Shown here one piece after another: positions 36,431 to 45,899 of a stretch of DNA of 64,000 nucleotides (the stretch's first letter is position 1; the number at the start of each line of letters is the position of its first letter). This stretch comes from Winogradskyella marina (lineage in GTDB: Bacteria; Bacteroidota; Bacteroidia; Flavobacteriales; Flavobacteriaceae): NCBI RefSeq assembly GCF_015645385.1, contig NZ_JADOET010000012.1, forward strand, positions 1-64,000, written 5' to 3'. The notes below the pieces were generated by a model. That model saw only the letters and a list, made by a program, of their open reading frames with translations, did no database searches and was not told the DNA's origin. The position numbers and the translations under genes are program-made.

Positions 36431-36500
36431 AGACGCATTTTATTAGAAAAATTAAATCATCTTAAGAAAGATATACAATTCAAAATCATTGGCATTAAAT

Positions 36501-36543
36501 AAAATGAGAACCAAGATATATTATAAATCGAAGTTCTCATTTT
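36501..36543. terminator. Bidirectional terminator between ribB and the T9SS cargo gene
   Basis: AAAATGAGAAC (36501-36511) and GTTCTCATTTT (36533-36543) form a perfect 11-bp stem between two convergent genes. A-rich and T-rich flanks on both sides allow termination in either direction. Confidence 0.8.
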
Positions 36544-36568
36544 ATAACGATTGATAAGTATTTTTTTA

Positions 36569-37492
36569 CTATTTAATAACTATCTTTTTTGTCGCTTTCC
36601 CTTTATCAGTATAAATTTTCAACAAATAAATACCAGACTGAAACTGCTCTACATTTATATGGTTTGAATCACCTTCTGCCAAAACCAATTTTCCTAAAAT
36701 ATCATAGATCTCAATGTTTTGTACATTTAAAGTTGTACGGATATTTATATATTTAGAGGTAGGGTTTGGATAAATTGTTACATCTTCTGACCTTACAATT
36801 TCATCTAAAGATAACGTGGCACCTTCACTTACAAATACAGCATCAATTATTTGAGAACCTGGATTTGCTGCACAATTTGCTAAAGCAAAAGGGTCATCTG
36901 TAGGGCCACAAGCTGTAAAGAACTGATCTCTTGCCATATCAACTATCGCTTCATTGTCTTCAAAAACAACCATAGGATCTTGAGTTACATCTAAATATTT
37001 CATTTTGATATGAACTAGTTTTTTTGGTGTTGATGTTATATTATTTTCAGTAAAAGTACCCGATGAATAGGATTGTTGATTTGAATACGACAGTCTGAAA
37101 TCCGTATTATTATTTAATTGAAGTGTTCCATAGATTTTCAAAGCAGGAAGTGCATCTATACCCTGCCCTACTATATAATCCTCTAATGGCCCATCTCCGT
37201 CGTTTGGAAACGTAATTTCTACACCATCATTTTCTTGATCATTACCATCGTAAATATTTACTCCAAATGCATCTGTATTATAGTTAATATAGAATTGTGC
37301 TGCACCCATTTTAAAATCTGGCATACCATCATGTGTCTGTATCATAACATCGACTTCATAAAAATCATCTACACCATCGTTAGTGTTTTGAGCATTTTCA
37401 AATGATACTTGAATAGTTTGCGCATACATTCCAATACTAGCTATAAATGCAAAGTAGATGGTCGTTAAAATTTTTCTGTAATTGTTTTTCAT
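36569..37492 (-). CDS. T9SS type A sorting domain-containing secreted protein with cohesin-like N-terminal region
   Basis: I take the ATG at 37492 because a signal peptide follows (ILTTIYFAFIASIGMYAQ), giving 307 residues. Residues of about 25-200 are beta-rich, opening IQVSFENAQNTNDGVDDFY and with FKMGAAQFYINYN, which resembles cohesin-type beta-sandwiches; this is tentative. The C-terminal 75 residues are a T9SS type A signal (VTIYPNPTSKYINI, IEIYDILGKLVL, FQSGIYLLKIYTDKGKATKKIVIK), which directs transport over the outer membrane and attachment to the surface. The gene is the last of a unit (39716 to 36569) and lies 25 bp after a gene with dockerin-like loops. Confidence 0.85.
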   Translation of the reverse strand: MKNNYRKILTTIYFAFIASIGMYAQTIQVSFENAQNTNDGVDDFYEVDVMIQTHDGMPDFKMGAAQFYINYNTDAFGVNIYDGNDQENDGVEITFPNDGDGPLEDYIVGQGIDALPALKIYGTLQLNNNTDFRLSYSNQQSYSSGTFTENNITSTPKKLVHIKMKYLDVTQDPMVVFEDNEAIVDMARDQFFTACGPTDDPFALANCAANPGSQIIDAVFVSEGATLSLDEIVRSEDVTIYPNPTSKYINIRTTLNVQNIEIYDILGKLVLAEGDSNHINVEQFQSGIYLLKIYTDKGKATKKIVIK

Positions 37493-37517
37493 AATTTCTA
37501 TTGATTTAAGGTTATTA

Positions 37518-38420
37518 TTAATTATCATTTTCAGTTGTTGTTTTACGTTTTGCAAAAAGTTGTCGGCTGGAATATTGTTCACCTCTACCGATATTAGGAT
37601 TAAGTGTGTTTAAAATATCAGTATTCTGTCCCTGACTGTTCATATCTATATCTGCATTTAAATATCCAGATAGCCCAATAAATGGTAATGCTCCAACAGC
37701 ATCACTGTTCTGTATTTGTCCGTTTCCATCAAAATCACCAGCAAAAAGAGCATAATTACCGTCGTCCATATTGGCTATACCATTAGCACCACCTGTTACT
37801 AATAGACTATCAGTAGTAAGATCTAACACTGTTGCACTTCCTGATAGATTGATAGGATTAGCAGTTAATACCCCTAAATGATTACGATGACTAACCATTA
37901 CATAATAATTTCCTGGTGACACATTTATATTTATTACCGAAGTGCCATCAGTTGCTACCACATCTCCATCGGCTTGTAAAAGTGCCGAGGTTTCGGCTAA
38001 TACGGTTATACCATCATTACTATCGCGCAGTTCAATCCATACCCAATCTATTATGGCATTAGCACCTGTGATATCAAAAACCGTGGCATTACATGTAGCG
38101 TTATCTACATAAGGACTTGATGTTGGGATATTATCGCTACTCCGCAGAACATCATTCATCTGTCCAGCATTATAAGGCCCTTCCAAAAATATTTTGGGAT
38201 CTAGATTTATCATAAAGCTCACTGGATTTATAAAGCCTTCAGAAACCGATATCCCTCCAGCACTTAATTCTTGTACATTGACTTCTCCAATGGTATAAAG
38301 CATTTGAATACCTCCTGCGGTTACTGATGCACCTCCTGAATCGATGCTGAATTTTTCCATGGATTGTGATGCTAGTGGTAAAACCACTAAGAGCATCAGT
38401 AAATTAATTATCTGTTTCAT
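37518..38420 (-). CDS. Secreted protein with dockerin-like calcium-binding loops
   Basis: This 300-residue protein starts with a signal peptide (LLMLLVVLPLASQS). The first part contains GGASVTAGGIQMLYTIGEV, a pattern frequent in flavobacterial surface proteins. Near the C terminus two EF-hand-like loops lie 28 residues apart: D229-F-D-G-N-G-Q-I-Q-N-S-D240 and D257-I-D-M-N-S-Q-G-Q-N-T-D268, the spacing and composition of a dockerin-type duplicated motif. No T9SS C-terminal domain is present. The ending is basic and polar (KRKTTTENDN). It is upstream of the T9SS cargo with the cohesin-like region, so the two could interact. The function is otherwise unknown. Confidence 0.75.
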   Translation of the reverse strand: MKQIINLLMLLVVLPLASQSMEKFSIDSGGASVTAGGIQMLYTIGEVNVQELSAGGISVSEGFINPVSFMINLDPKIFLEGPYNAGQMNDVLRSSDNIPTSSPYVDNATCNATVFDITGANAIIDWVWIELRDSNDGITVLAETSALLQADGDVVATDGTSVININVSPGNYYVMVSHRNHLGVLTANPINLSGSATVLDLTTDSLLVTGGANGIANMDDGNYALFAGDFDGNGQIQNSDAVGALPFIGLSGYLNADIDMNSQGQNTDILNTLNPNIGRGEQYSSRQLFAKRKTTTENDN

Positions 38421-38510
38421 TTTTTCTAAAGTTTGAATTCTATTATTAAAATATATACCCCTGATTACTAAATTTTTATTTTAGTTTTTTAACTATTTAG
38501 AAACCCATTA

Positions 38511-39716
38511 TTAAAAAGTTTCCTTTGCTATTATAGCTCCATTCCATCCTCCAGGATCTAAACCAACATTCGATGAAGTCCCAAATGGAGATGTACTAGC
38601 ATAAACTTGTATAGTATGCGATCCTACTGAAAGCCCTTCAAAAACAGCAAATATTGATAAGAAGTCTATCGTATTTGAGTCAATAATACTACCTATATTA
38701 TCTAAGGTAGTTTCTATACCATCAATTCGAATTTTAAAATTTATACCATTAACACTGGGACTAGAAAAAACTCCACCATTTACTCGTGAATTTAACGTGA
38801 CTTCAATGTTTGAATCTGAAAATTCCTTATTAATTATTAATACTGGTCCTATAGGTTGATATGTACTAGTTGCAGTAATATTATTTGTATTTAGATTGTC
38901 GATTTTCCAATAGTTAGATTGACCACGATTATCCACATAAGCTTTTACCGCAGCTTCAGTAGGTATGGCATTATTACTGTTTCCAGCTAATGTTCCATCA
39001 GTAGAAAACTCATTTATTCGTGTACCATTTTCTAATTCCAATCCTGAATTGGAAAGTGTCATTTTGCTTTCATATCCTTCTCCAGTAGCTGAAAGGTCAG
39101 TATCCAATTCAAACCTCAGCGCATCCTCTCTGTTTAGAATTTTATAAAATGAGTGAAAACCGGTTTCAGAACCATTTTTAAACTCAATTTGGGATACATC
39201 TGAGAAATTTGGCACGGATAAATTAATCCCTGATGTTTCATCATCATAGATATGCAAAAGATCTGTTGGTGCCGTTGTTCCAATACCAACATTTTTAGTC
39301 AGCACATGAACATTGTCTGTTTCCACTTCCCAAGATTTATCTCCAGAAGCGATAGCATAAGGCACCGTTTTGAATTGCGTGGTTCCCATATCTGTAAGGC
39401 CATCTCCTACATTGATTTGAACATTTAAATAATGGTCTTCACTTGCCCAGTCGATGGAAGCAAACGTTCCCGAAACTGGTGTTCCTTCTCCAATATTTAC
39501 TGTAATTATACCATTCTCATCCGTTGATGGAGAATGGGTTTCTGTAAACACATTAGTTTGTGCTGCTCCTTGTAAAATTGAAAATTGTACAACAACAAGA
39601 TCATTAGCTACAACATTGCCAATGTTGTCTTTAATTACTGCTTTATAATTAATGCCATTTTGAGCAAATCCTAAAGTAGTTAGGAATAAGATGAGTAATG
39701 TAATTTTTGTTTTCAT
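38511..39716 (-). CDS. Secreted fibre-like protein sharing the GINYKA N-terminal module (member 1)
   Basis: This 401-residue exported protein begins with a signal peptide (MKTKITLLILFLTTLGFAQ) and then the module NGINYKAVIKDNIGNVVAND...IITVNIGEGTPVSG...MGTTQFKTVPYAIA (about residues 20-128), which also opens three other genes in the cluster. A short NVGIGTTAPTDLLHIYD segment (143-159) is typical of repeat proteins with tail-fibre-like modules. The C-terminal half (about 270-401) is beta-rich and unique among the four. I infer a surface-exposed, possibly trimeric adhesin; the sequence does not show a T9SS signal. It leads the second transcription unit and is preceded by WTGTAAC motifs. Confidence 0.75.
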   Translation of the reverse strand: MKTKITLLILFLTTLGFAQNGINYKAVIKDNIGNVVANDLVVVQFSILQGAAQTNVFTETHSPSTDENGIITVNIGEGTPVSGTFASIDWASEDHYLNVQINVGDGLTDMGTTQFKTVPYAIASGDKSWEVETDNVHVLTKNVGIGTTAPTDLLHIYDDETSGINLSVPNFSDVSQIEFKNGSETGFHSFYKILNREDALRFELDTDLSATGEGYESKMTLSNSGLELENGTRINEFSTDGTLAGNSNNAIPTEAAVKAYVDNRGQSNYWKIDNLNTNNITATSTYQPIGPVLIINKEFSDSNIEVTLNSRVNGGVFSSPSVNGINFKIRIDGIETTLDNIGSIIDSNTIDFLSIFAVFEGLSVGSHTIQVYASTSPFGTSSNVGLDPGGWNGAIIAKETF

Positions 39717-39815
39717 AAGTTTAAATTGTTTATTTCTTAATTACATATTGCATACATATATCAAGACGTTTGATTATTAGTATTACAATACTTTGGTAAA
39801 AGTATCTTAGATCTG

Positions 39816-39864
39816 TTTGTAACCTTATTACTATTGTAACAAATGCTGTGATTTATGTAACAAC
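39816..39864. promoter_or_regulatory. Three WTGTAAC motifs before the second secreted-protein unit
   Basis: TTTGTAACC (39816-39824), ATTGTAACAAA (39833-39843) and TTATGTAACAAC (39853-39864) lie in the 252-bp gap before the gene starting at 39716. The last two GTAAC cores are 21 bp apart, two helical turns. The same arrangement is found at 49608-49640. They are candidate sites for an AraC-type regulator. Confidence 0.45.
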
Positions 39865-39968
39865 ACTTACTATAACTGGTTATTTGGTCTTATTACAACT
39901 CAGTTTTAATAGCACTAAGTTTAACAGAATCAAGAAAGCAACTACTGAACAGATGTGGGTAATTGTCA

Positions 39969-40592
39969 TCATTTTTTATGTGTTGTTACCAAATAATTAG
40001 CTAAATCATTTGACATTATTTTGAGTTCATCGTGCTGTTCCTCAGTTCTACCTTGAACAGAAGCTTTCGTTTGATAAGTAATAACAATGAAGCTATCATA
40101 GTTTTCATTTAATATGCGTACTGTGCCTCTCCTTGGCTGAGATGCGATATAGCAATCACCAGCATCTGCTAATACGATATCCCTCCCCATAAGTATGCCG
40201 CTTGACAACTCCGCTTTGTCTTTTAAAAGGTTGGCGATTTCCTTTTTACTCTGCCCTTTGCTGCTAGGAACTAACATTAAGCGCAAGGTTGTCCCTGTAT
40301 TATCGTGACCTTCCCCAAAGCCTTTTATTTTAAAAAGACATTCGTTTGGCGAATTGCTTGTTTGTGCACTAATGTCAGAGTCTGGTATTTGTAGCACTTT
40401 GGCGAGTTCTGTGACAGAAACATCGCAGGTATAGTTTTTAAATAAACTGCTGTAGTCTGCACTTGAGTTAATTTGTGTGGTGACTTCTTGCTTTGGTTCG
40501 CTTTTAACGGTTTGGTTGGTTTCTTTGTTGGTTTCCTCTTTACAGGCTACCGATAATAGTATTACGAAGATTAATGTGATGTGTTTTTTCAT
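39969..40592 (-). CDS. Lipoprotein of unknown function
   Basis: This 207-residue lipoprotein starts at the ATG at 40592 (a start five codons upstream is possible). The lipobox is LLSVACKEE, and a Thr- and Lys-rich linker of about 35 residues follows. The globular part has two Cys (about residues 55 and 86) and the motif LRLMLVPSSKGQSKKEI. I do not recognise the family. It is the last gene of the unit that starts at 49335 and is separated from the next unit by 252 bp. It is probably exposed on the periplasmic side or at the surface. Confidence 0.7.
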   Translation of the reverse strand: MKKHITLIFVILLSVACKEETNKETNQTVKSEPKQEVTTQINSSADYSSLFKNYTCDVSVTELAKVLQIPDSDISAQTSNSPNECLFKIKGFGEGHDNTGTTLRLMLVPSSKGQSKKEIANLLKDKAELSSGILMGRDIVLADAGDCYIASQPRRGTVRILNENYDSFIVITYQTKASVQGRTEEQHDELKIMSNDLANYLVTTHKK

Positions 40593-40642
40593 GATATTTA
40601 TGTACAATTGTTAATGACTACAAAGTTTTAAAGCTGTTTTTA

Positions 40643-41791
40643 TTATTGTTTATAAATGACGAATTGAAACGAGTTAGCAACTTGTCCGAAGCTAGAATCG
40701 AAGATATGTACGCGAACACTTCCGTTAGAATGCGAAATACTAGATGTTCTAAATTGACCAGAAATAGTTGATACAGTAGTAGCACTATTAGAATGGCTCA
40801 ATGCTAAATCTACATTAGTATTGGGGTCAGCAACCGTTATGGTATACGTGTGTGCTGCATTTTTGGTTACTTCAAAAGACCCACCTGAAGCGTAAATAGC
40901 TCCTGTACTAGATACACTCCCATACGCTACAGGTATCATATCGTCTGTGCCGCCTCTGTTTATCTCACCTGTTAAAACCATACCATCTTCTGCTATAAAA
41001 AGATCTTTAACAGTTAACCACCGATTTACTGTCATATCTTCATAGAACGTAGATTTACCAGTCTTATAAATTACCATGGCATTCCCAGAGGATGTATTAA
41101 CCGGACCTTTTCCTATGGTAAATAATGCATTGGGCTCAACTGTATTATTGATTCCCATTGCTATAGAACCCTCACCTTCTGCTTTTGTACCATTTCCAAT
41201 GGCAATGGAATGATCCCCTGAAGCCCTTGCATTTTTACCCACCGCAAAAGCATTTAATCCTGATGCTCCATTGATGCCTGCTGGAGAACTACTCTCACTA
41301 AGGTCTACGGCATTATGTCCGATATCATCATAGTTTGCTGGGTCAACACCTTTCAACCTCCAACCTGTTCCATTACCTTCATCAATAGCCACAAGACCAG
41401 ATACATTAGCTGCGCTTATAGCATATGGCACCGTTTTGAATTGCGTGGTTCCCATGTCAACTAATCCATCTCCAATATCAATTTGCACGTTAAGCCAATG
41501 TTCGTCATTTCCCCAATTTATATCTGAAAAATCATAATTTGTAACGCCTTCTCCAATATTGATAATTAGTATCCCATTAGCATCTGTTGATACATTAGGT
41601 CGAGATTCAAAATAAACTTCTCTAGTTAATGCAGCACCTTCATAAATTGTAAAGTGAACATTGATATTATTGGCATTTATCAGTGCATTCCCATTATCAT
41701 CCTTAATAAGAGCCTTATAATTAATGCTTTGTTGTGCAATACTTATCGTTGAAATAAGTACCGCAAGTATGAGTGTGAATCTTGTTTTCAT
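40643..41791 (-). CDS. Secreted fibre-like protein with YadA-like head repeats (member 2)
   Basis: This 382-residue exported protein has a signal peptide (FTLILAVLISTISIAQ) and the common N-terminal module (SINYKALIKDDNGNALI...GTTQFKTVPYAIS, about 21-126). Residues 158-230 contain repeats of the YadA/left-handed-beta-roll head type (AFAVGKNARASGDHSIAIGNGTKAEGEGSIAMG split here as AFAVGKNARASG, DHSIAIGNGT and GSIAMGINNT), which trimeric autotransporter heads use. The C-terminal 140 residues are a beta-rich domain of unknown type. It has no membrane anchor or T9SS signal. I infer a trimeric surface fibre or adhesin. It lies between a lipoprotein gene and an unknown secreted-protein gene, all on the minus strand. 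Confidence 0.75.
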   Translation of the reverse strand: MKTRFTLILAVLISTISIAQQSINYKALIKDDNGNALINANNINVHFTIYEGAALTREVYFESRPNVSTDANGILIINIGEGVTNYDFSDINWGNDEHWLNVQIDIGDGLVDMGTTQFKTVPYAISAANVSGLVAIDEGNGTGWRLKGVDPANYDDIGHNAVDLSESSSPAGINGASGLNAFAVGKNARASGDHSIAIGNGTKAEGEGSIAMGINNTVEPNALFTIGKGPVNTSSGNAMVIYKTGKSTFYEDMTVNRWLTVKDLFIAEDGMVLTGEINRGGTDDMIPVAYGSVSSTGAIYASGGSFEVTKNAAHTYTITVADPNTNVDLALSHSNSATTVSTISGQFRTSSISHSNGSVRVHIFDSSFGQVANSFQFVIYKQ

Positions 41792-41838
41792 AATATTTTA
41801 TTTAATTAATAGCTATTGTTTTATGTATTGCTCATTTA

Positions 41839-42531
41839 TTAAAGCTTTATTTTTTGTGATACCAGTTGACTCATTTCCTCGGATTCAAATAGGGTTTTAA
41901 ATTCCCTCTTAAAAATGGTTCTTAATGATTTTGTATAATTTTTAGCGAGTTCTTTTTTATCGCTTCTTTCAAATTTTCCACTTATGGTAATGCCGTTTAA
42001 CTCGAATTCAATTTTATTATCCACCTTTTTTGGGGTCAGCAAAAGGCTTATATATTTGTCATCTGTCCAATTCACTATATGCGACGCAGAATCTGATAAA
42101 CTATGATAACTTGTGTAAGTATTTAGTCCACTTCTTATAACAATAGTGTCTTGATTATTAAAATGAATAGTACAGAACAGTTGTTGATATTTGTTGGGTT
42201 TAAATACCACCTCGGAGCTTGTAGCGGCTTGAAAATTATACTTCCAAAATACAGGACCTACATAACGACCTTGGTATAACTTTGTCTTAGCAGCTTTTGA
42301 TAGACTATCTTCCGCTATGTGAGCGCTATCTCTTATGTCTAGCGTTTTGCTCAATTGTTCTATGCTACAAATAGCCTTATCACCTTTTAATTCTACTCTA
42401 AGATCAGAAGCAACTGTTGTATTTAAAAGATCATTTAGCTTTACGATCTCATCTTGTTTTAACTTTTGACTATACATGGCGTGAAACATAAATACTGCTG
42501 CCAAACTCCATATTAATTTTTTTGTATTCAT
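41839..42531 (-). CDS. Secreted protein of unknown function
   Basis: This is a 230-residue protein starting at the ATG at 42531; a Met six codons upstream is the alternative. The signal peptide is KLIWSLAAVFMFHAMYSQ. The mature part contains IVIRSGLNTYTSYHS and KIEFELNGITISGKF, alternating polar and hydrophobic residues that suggest a beta-sheet fold, and a helical charged end (FKREFKTLFESEEMSQLV). I recognise no family. It lies 21 bp after the OmpA-family lipoprotein gene and 47 bp before member 2, so it belongs to the same unit. Confidence 0.65.
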   Translation of the reverse strand: MNTKKLIWSLAAVFMFHAMYSQKLKQDEIVKLNDLLNTTVASDLRVELKGDKAICSIEQLSKTLDIRDSAHIAEDSLSKAAKTKLYQGRYVGPVFWKYNFQAATSSEVVFKPNKYQQLFCTIHFNNQDTIVIRSGLNTYTSYHSLSDSASHIVNWTDDKYISLLLTPKKVDNKIEFELNGITISGKFERSDKKELAKNYTKSLRTIFKREFKTLFESEEMSQLVSQKIKL

Positions 42532-42552
42532 AACGTTTTGATCATACATTGA

Positions 42553-44289
42553 TTAATTAGGCACCACCAATATTTCTACACGCCTATTTTTACTTCTATT
42601 TTCATCGGAATCATTTTCTACTATCGGTTTTGATTCTCCATAGCCTTTTTCTTGCCATTTAAACTCTGTGCTCGGTATTAATTGTCTTAAGGCTTTAGAT
42701 ACACTTTTGGCACGCGCTAAAGACAAGGTTTTATTGGTTGCATCACTGCCCACATCATCAGTATGCCCTTCTACGATGACTTTTCCTTTTTTTAGTACTG
42801 TGATGCTATTTACTAATTCTTTTAAGGCATTTATACCTGCTGGTTTTAGTTCACTTTTACCTGTATCGAATAATACTTGGCTGTCTAAATTTAAACGCAT
42901 GGCAGAACCAATAGCGGCAATGGCATCGACATCGGCACCTGGAATGCCACTTTTTTCTTTAAGATCTTTAAAGCGTACATAGTAAAAGAGGTCATTTGGT
43001 TTTACATAAGGTGCAATATCTACCTCAGCGACTCCTCCATCTATCTTTCCTATTTTTATCCAAGATTTTCCGTCTTTTGATATTTCTAACTCTGTGGGTT
43101 CTAATTGCCCTATTTCGAACAAGTATAAATCCGGACCATTAACATCTACCAAAGCATTATCTGTAAACCGAATCGTTAGTGTGCCTGCAAGTCCAAGGCT
43201 GTAAATCCCAGTAGCATCATCAAAGGATTCAATAACATCGGGTTCTCCAAGCACATTATTGACCTCTTGTGTTAAAAGTTGTGGGTGATTAACGTGTACA
43301 ACCTCATCTGCAAAAGACAATGGCCCTAATGGCAAGTACACTGTTTTATTGAGATTACCAACATAGCTTACGCCAACGTCATCTCCGTAAAATAAATCTG
43401 GATTTAACGCTTTAAATTTCCGTTTCGCTGCTTCCGATTTACGAACAATATCTTTATGAAAATAAGTAACAGTCTTTTTCCTGTATGCAATGGCACGTTG
43501 GTATTTTGGACTGGCTTTTAATGTTCCTGAAGCGATTGCCTGATCGGTTGCTTCCAACTCAGCGAGTAATTCTCTAGACTCTTTTTCACTATGCATTTGG
43601 CGTGATTTATCTTGAAGTTCTTTCATTTTTTGTTCTTCTTCATCACTAGATTTGACCTCATTTTTCCGCTCCACATCTCCCATCACATAACCGGCTTCTG
43701 TAAGATCTAATTGAGACATCATATTAGTGCCTGCTAAAGAATCTATAGTTTTTAATTTTGCCATGGTTGCTTCAGGACCCGATTCTGCTTGGACTATTAA
43801 AATAGCTTCTTCTAAGGACACGCCTGTTGGTGTTTTTTTTGAAGCTAATTGTTCTTTTGTTAGCTTTCCTTTTAGAACAGGTTCTTCGTTATCACGAGCT
43901 TCTAGCCTTTCCTTCATAGCTTGTTGTGCAAGTACTTTAAGACTGTCTGGATTGTTGATGAGTTTTTCCAATGATTCACGTGACACTCCGCTTTCTACCA
44001 ACATGTCAATCAGCATTTCGGGATCCAATTGAAAATCCACTTCACCATTTCTTTTAGAACCTTCAACCATGTTTTTTCCCATGTTGAAAAGGTCGTTTAA
44101 CTCCGAGTTCGAGCTTTTATTTGAAATGTTATCCGCATCATTAATTGAGGGTACAGATTCTTGATTGATACCTGAGTTTAAACCCGAGTTCAAATCACTA
44201 GGATTGTTTAGGTCTTTGGATTTATCTGGACTATTACCACAGGAATGCATTATAAAACCAATGGCTAAAAGAAGAACTATTTTTTTCAT
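42553..44289 (-). CDS. OmpA-family lipoprotein with large N-terminal region
   Basis: This 578-residue lipoprotein (lipobox GFIMHSCGNS) has a helical, charged N-terminal half (about 60-290). A beta-sandwich-like part follows (about 315-455) containing LFEIGQLEPTELEISKDG and FYYVRFKDL, reminiscent of F5/8-type or lectin-like folds. The C-terminal OmpA domain (about 465-578) has VLFDTGKSELKPAG, VEGHTDDVGSD and the end NRRVEILVV, which bind peptidoglycan. The protein could therefore link the outer membrane or surface structure to the cell wall. It has no beta-barrel. Its place inside the secreted-protein unit suggests an anchoring role for the fibres. Confidence 0.85.
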   Translation of the reverse strand: MKKIVLLLAIGFIMHSCGNSPDKSKDLNNPSDLNSGLNSGINQESVPSINDADNISNKSSNSELNDLFNMGKNMVEGSKRNGEVDFQLDPEMLIDMLVESGVSRESLEKLINNPDSLKVLAQQAMKERLEARDNEEPVLKGKLTKEQLASKKTPTGVSLEEAILIVQAESGPEATMAKLKTIDSLAGTNMMSQLDLTEAGYVMGDVERKNEVKSSDEEEQKMKELQDKSRQMHSEKESRELLAELEATDQAIASGTLKASPKYQRAIAYRKKTVTYFHKDIVRKSEAAKRKFKALNPDLFYGDDVGVSYVGNLNKTVYLPLGPLSFADEVVHVNHPQLLTQEVNNVLGEPDVIESFDDATGIYSLGLAGTLTIRFTDNALVDVNGPDLYLFEIGQLEPTELEISKDGKSWIKIGKIDGGVAEVDIAPYVKPNDLFYYVRFKDLKEKSGIPGADVDAIAAIGSAMRLNLDSQVLFDTGKSELKPAGINALKELVNSITVLKKGKVIVEGHTDDVGSDATNKTLSLARAKSVSKALRQLIPSTEFKWQEKGYGESKPIVENDSDENRSKNRRVEILVVPN

Positions 44290-44298
44290 AACGTTTGT

Positions 44299-45879
44299 TT
44301 ATTTTGAGATTCTTGCGGCTTTTAGCGCTTGTAACGTCTGTCCTACTTGTGTTTCGTAAGTACCTAAACTGATGAGCTGCCTACTAGATGCGCAATCTCT
44401 TATATTGTTGAGATCCGCTTTCATTGACACTATATAATCATCAAATCTAGTATCATAGGCTGTCTTCATTTCTTTCATGGCAGGTCTTACTTTGTGCAAT
44501 AAAATTGACGTCCATCCAATGCCTCCTCCTCCAGGCAAACTAGACATATTATTACCCCAAGTGATATAATCACTTAACACAGTTGATTTAAAAAAATAAT
44601 ATTGTTGCAAATGAATATAATAGGCATAATGGGTCGTAAAATCTTCTAAATGTTGATCCATGCAATCGAGGCATTCTTCTCGTACTTCACAATAGATTAA
44701 AATTTCATTACCTGGATTACTTTCAGTTTCGTCGTCATTATTATCTTCATTCTCTGCCTCCAATCTTTCAACGGCTGCTTGGAGCCTTCGTACTTGTCTT
44801 CTTAATTGTTCGAGTTCTTCGGCAGTTCGGTCAACTGGGAGTATTCTTTGATCTCCATCGGTTTCCTCTCCGGACATATTGTCCCTAAAATCCCGATTAA
44901 AATCATCGGTAGCCTCTTGCATTTGTCTATTGACCTCTGCTGCTGCTTCAGGAGACAATTCGTTTGAACTTTGATTAGGTCTTAATCTTATCAATGCGGT
45001 AGTTTCACCTCCATCGTTTGACACATAGGCGTCTCTATCCATGGCTGGAATCAAACCAGGATCATCATATGAAACAGGTACTTGATCGACCACGTTATTA
45101 TTGGCATAATCCAAAAAAACGTCAGGTTGATCAGCCATAGGCACACTAATTGGTACTGGACTTTGAGACATCATCAATTGTGAAAAACCAAAACAAAGCA
45201 TAACTAATAGTGTGTTTTTTACGGGCTTTTTCTTTAAAAGGAATATGCCAAACAGTATTACTATTATTGACAAGAGACCAATAATAATGTACAAAAGTGT
45301 GTTGTTCCCATCGGAACTTCCCGTTGTTGCCACCGTACTTTGTGACGTATTAGAAGAAGAATTGCCACCAAAAGGGTCACCATGAATACCAAGACTACGT
45401 AGATGCTTGGCATATTCTTCCTTATCATCGGTAACACGAATGACAGACTGGGTAGATGGAAATTGTAAACCAACCCTAACGCTTATTAAATAGGGAATGC
45501 CAGCAACCTCTGAACTTACACCAAGACCCAACAAATTTTTAGTCCTAAATACTTTATCCACAAATTTCTTACCGTTGGTAGAAATTTTAGCTTCTTCGCT
45601 ATCCCAATTATTTTTGTGAAATGTAAGATCTATATTATGATTTGGTGCTTTTGATACTATCCTAACCATAACTGGAGCTTTAATACTTAGGTCATTAATC
45701 ACAAATCGTTGTAAGGAATCGGCGCCTCCAGTTGTCCATTCGACCGCACCTGTATAAGTACCATCATCATGTTTATCCAATGCAATTTCATGAGTTATTA
45801 TTTTACCGAAATTATCTATTAGTTGCGCAAAACTTAAATAGCTAAAGGCAACAAACAAAAGTGTGAGTATGGTTTTCAT
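44299..45879 (-). CDS. Secreted/membrane protein of unknown function, possibly a fusion of two genes
   Basis: This 526-residue protein has a signal peptide (LLFVAFSYLSFAQ) and a beta-rich domain (about 20-165). After a Ser/Thr-rich linker comes a transmembrane helix at about 194-215, and a second hydrophobic segment at 222-239 (NTLLVMLCFGFSQLMMSQ) that looks like another signal peptide. After that come a linker, a coiled coil (about 355-385: EELEQLRRQVRRLQAAVERLEAEN, given here as EELEQLRRQVRR and LQAAVERLEAEN), and a helical end with five Cys, four of them clustered as ECLDC and CEVREEC-like motifs. The layout looks like two ancestral genes joined end to end. I recognise no family for either half. 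Confidence 0.7.
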   Translation of the reverse strand: MKTILTLLFVAFSYLSFAQLIDNFGKIITHEIALDKHDDGTYTGAVEWTTGGADSLQRFVINDLSIKAPVMVRIVSKAPNHNIDLTFHKNNWDSEEAKISTNGKKFVDKVFRTKNLLGLGVSSEVAGIPYLISVRVGLQFPSTQSVIRVTDDKEEYAKHLRSLGIHGDPFGGNSSSNTSQSTVATTGSSDGNNTLLYIIIGLLSIIVILFGIFLLKKKPVKNTLLVMLCFGFSQLMMSQSPVPISVPMADQPDVFLDYANNNVVDQVPVSYDDPGLIPAMDRDAYVSNDGGETTALIRLRPNQSSNELSPEAAAEVNRQMQEATDDFNRDFRDNMSGEETDGDQRILPVDRTAEELEQLRRQVRRLQAAVERLEAENEDNNDDETESNPGNEILIYCEVREECLDCMDQHLEDFTTHYAYYIHLQQYYFFKSTVLSDYITWGNNMSSLPGGGGIGWTSILLHKVRPAMKEMKTAYDTRFDDYIVSMKADLNNIRDCASSRQLISLGTYETQVGQTLQALKAARISK

Positions 45880-45899
45880 AGTAATGATGTTTTAAAAAT

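Noticed and set aside
42668..44032. Plus-strand ORFs of about 100 codons opposite the OmpA-family gene
   Set aside because: No start context, and the minus-strand protein is clearly real by its OmpA domain.
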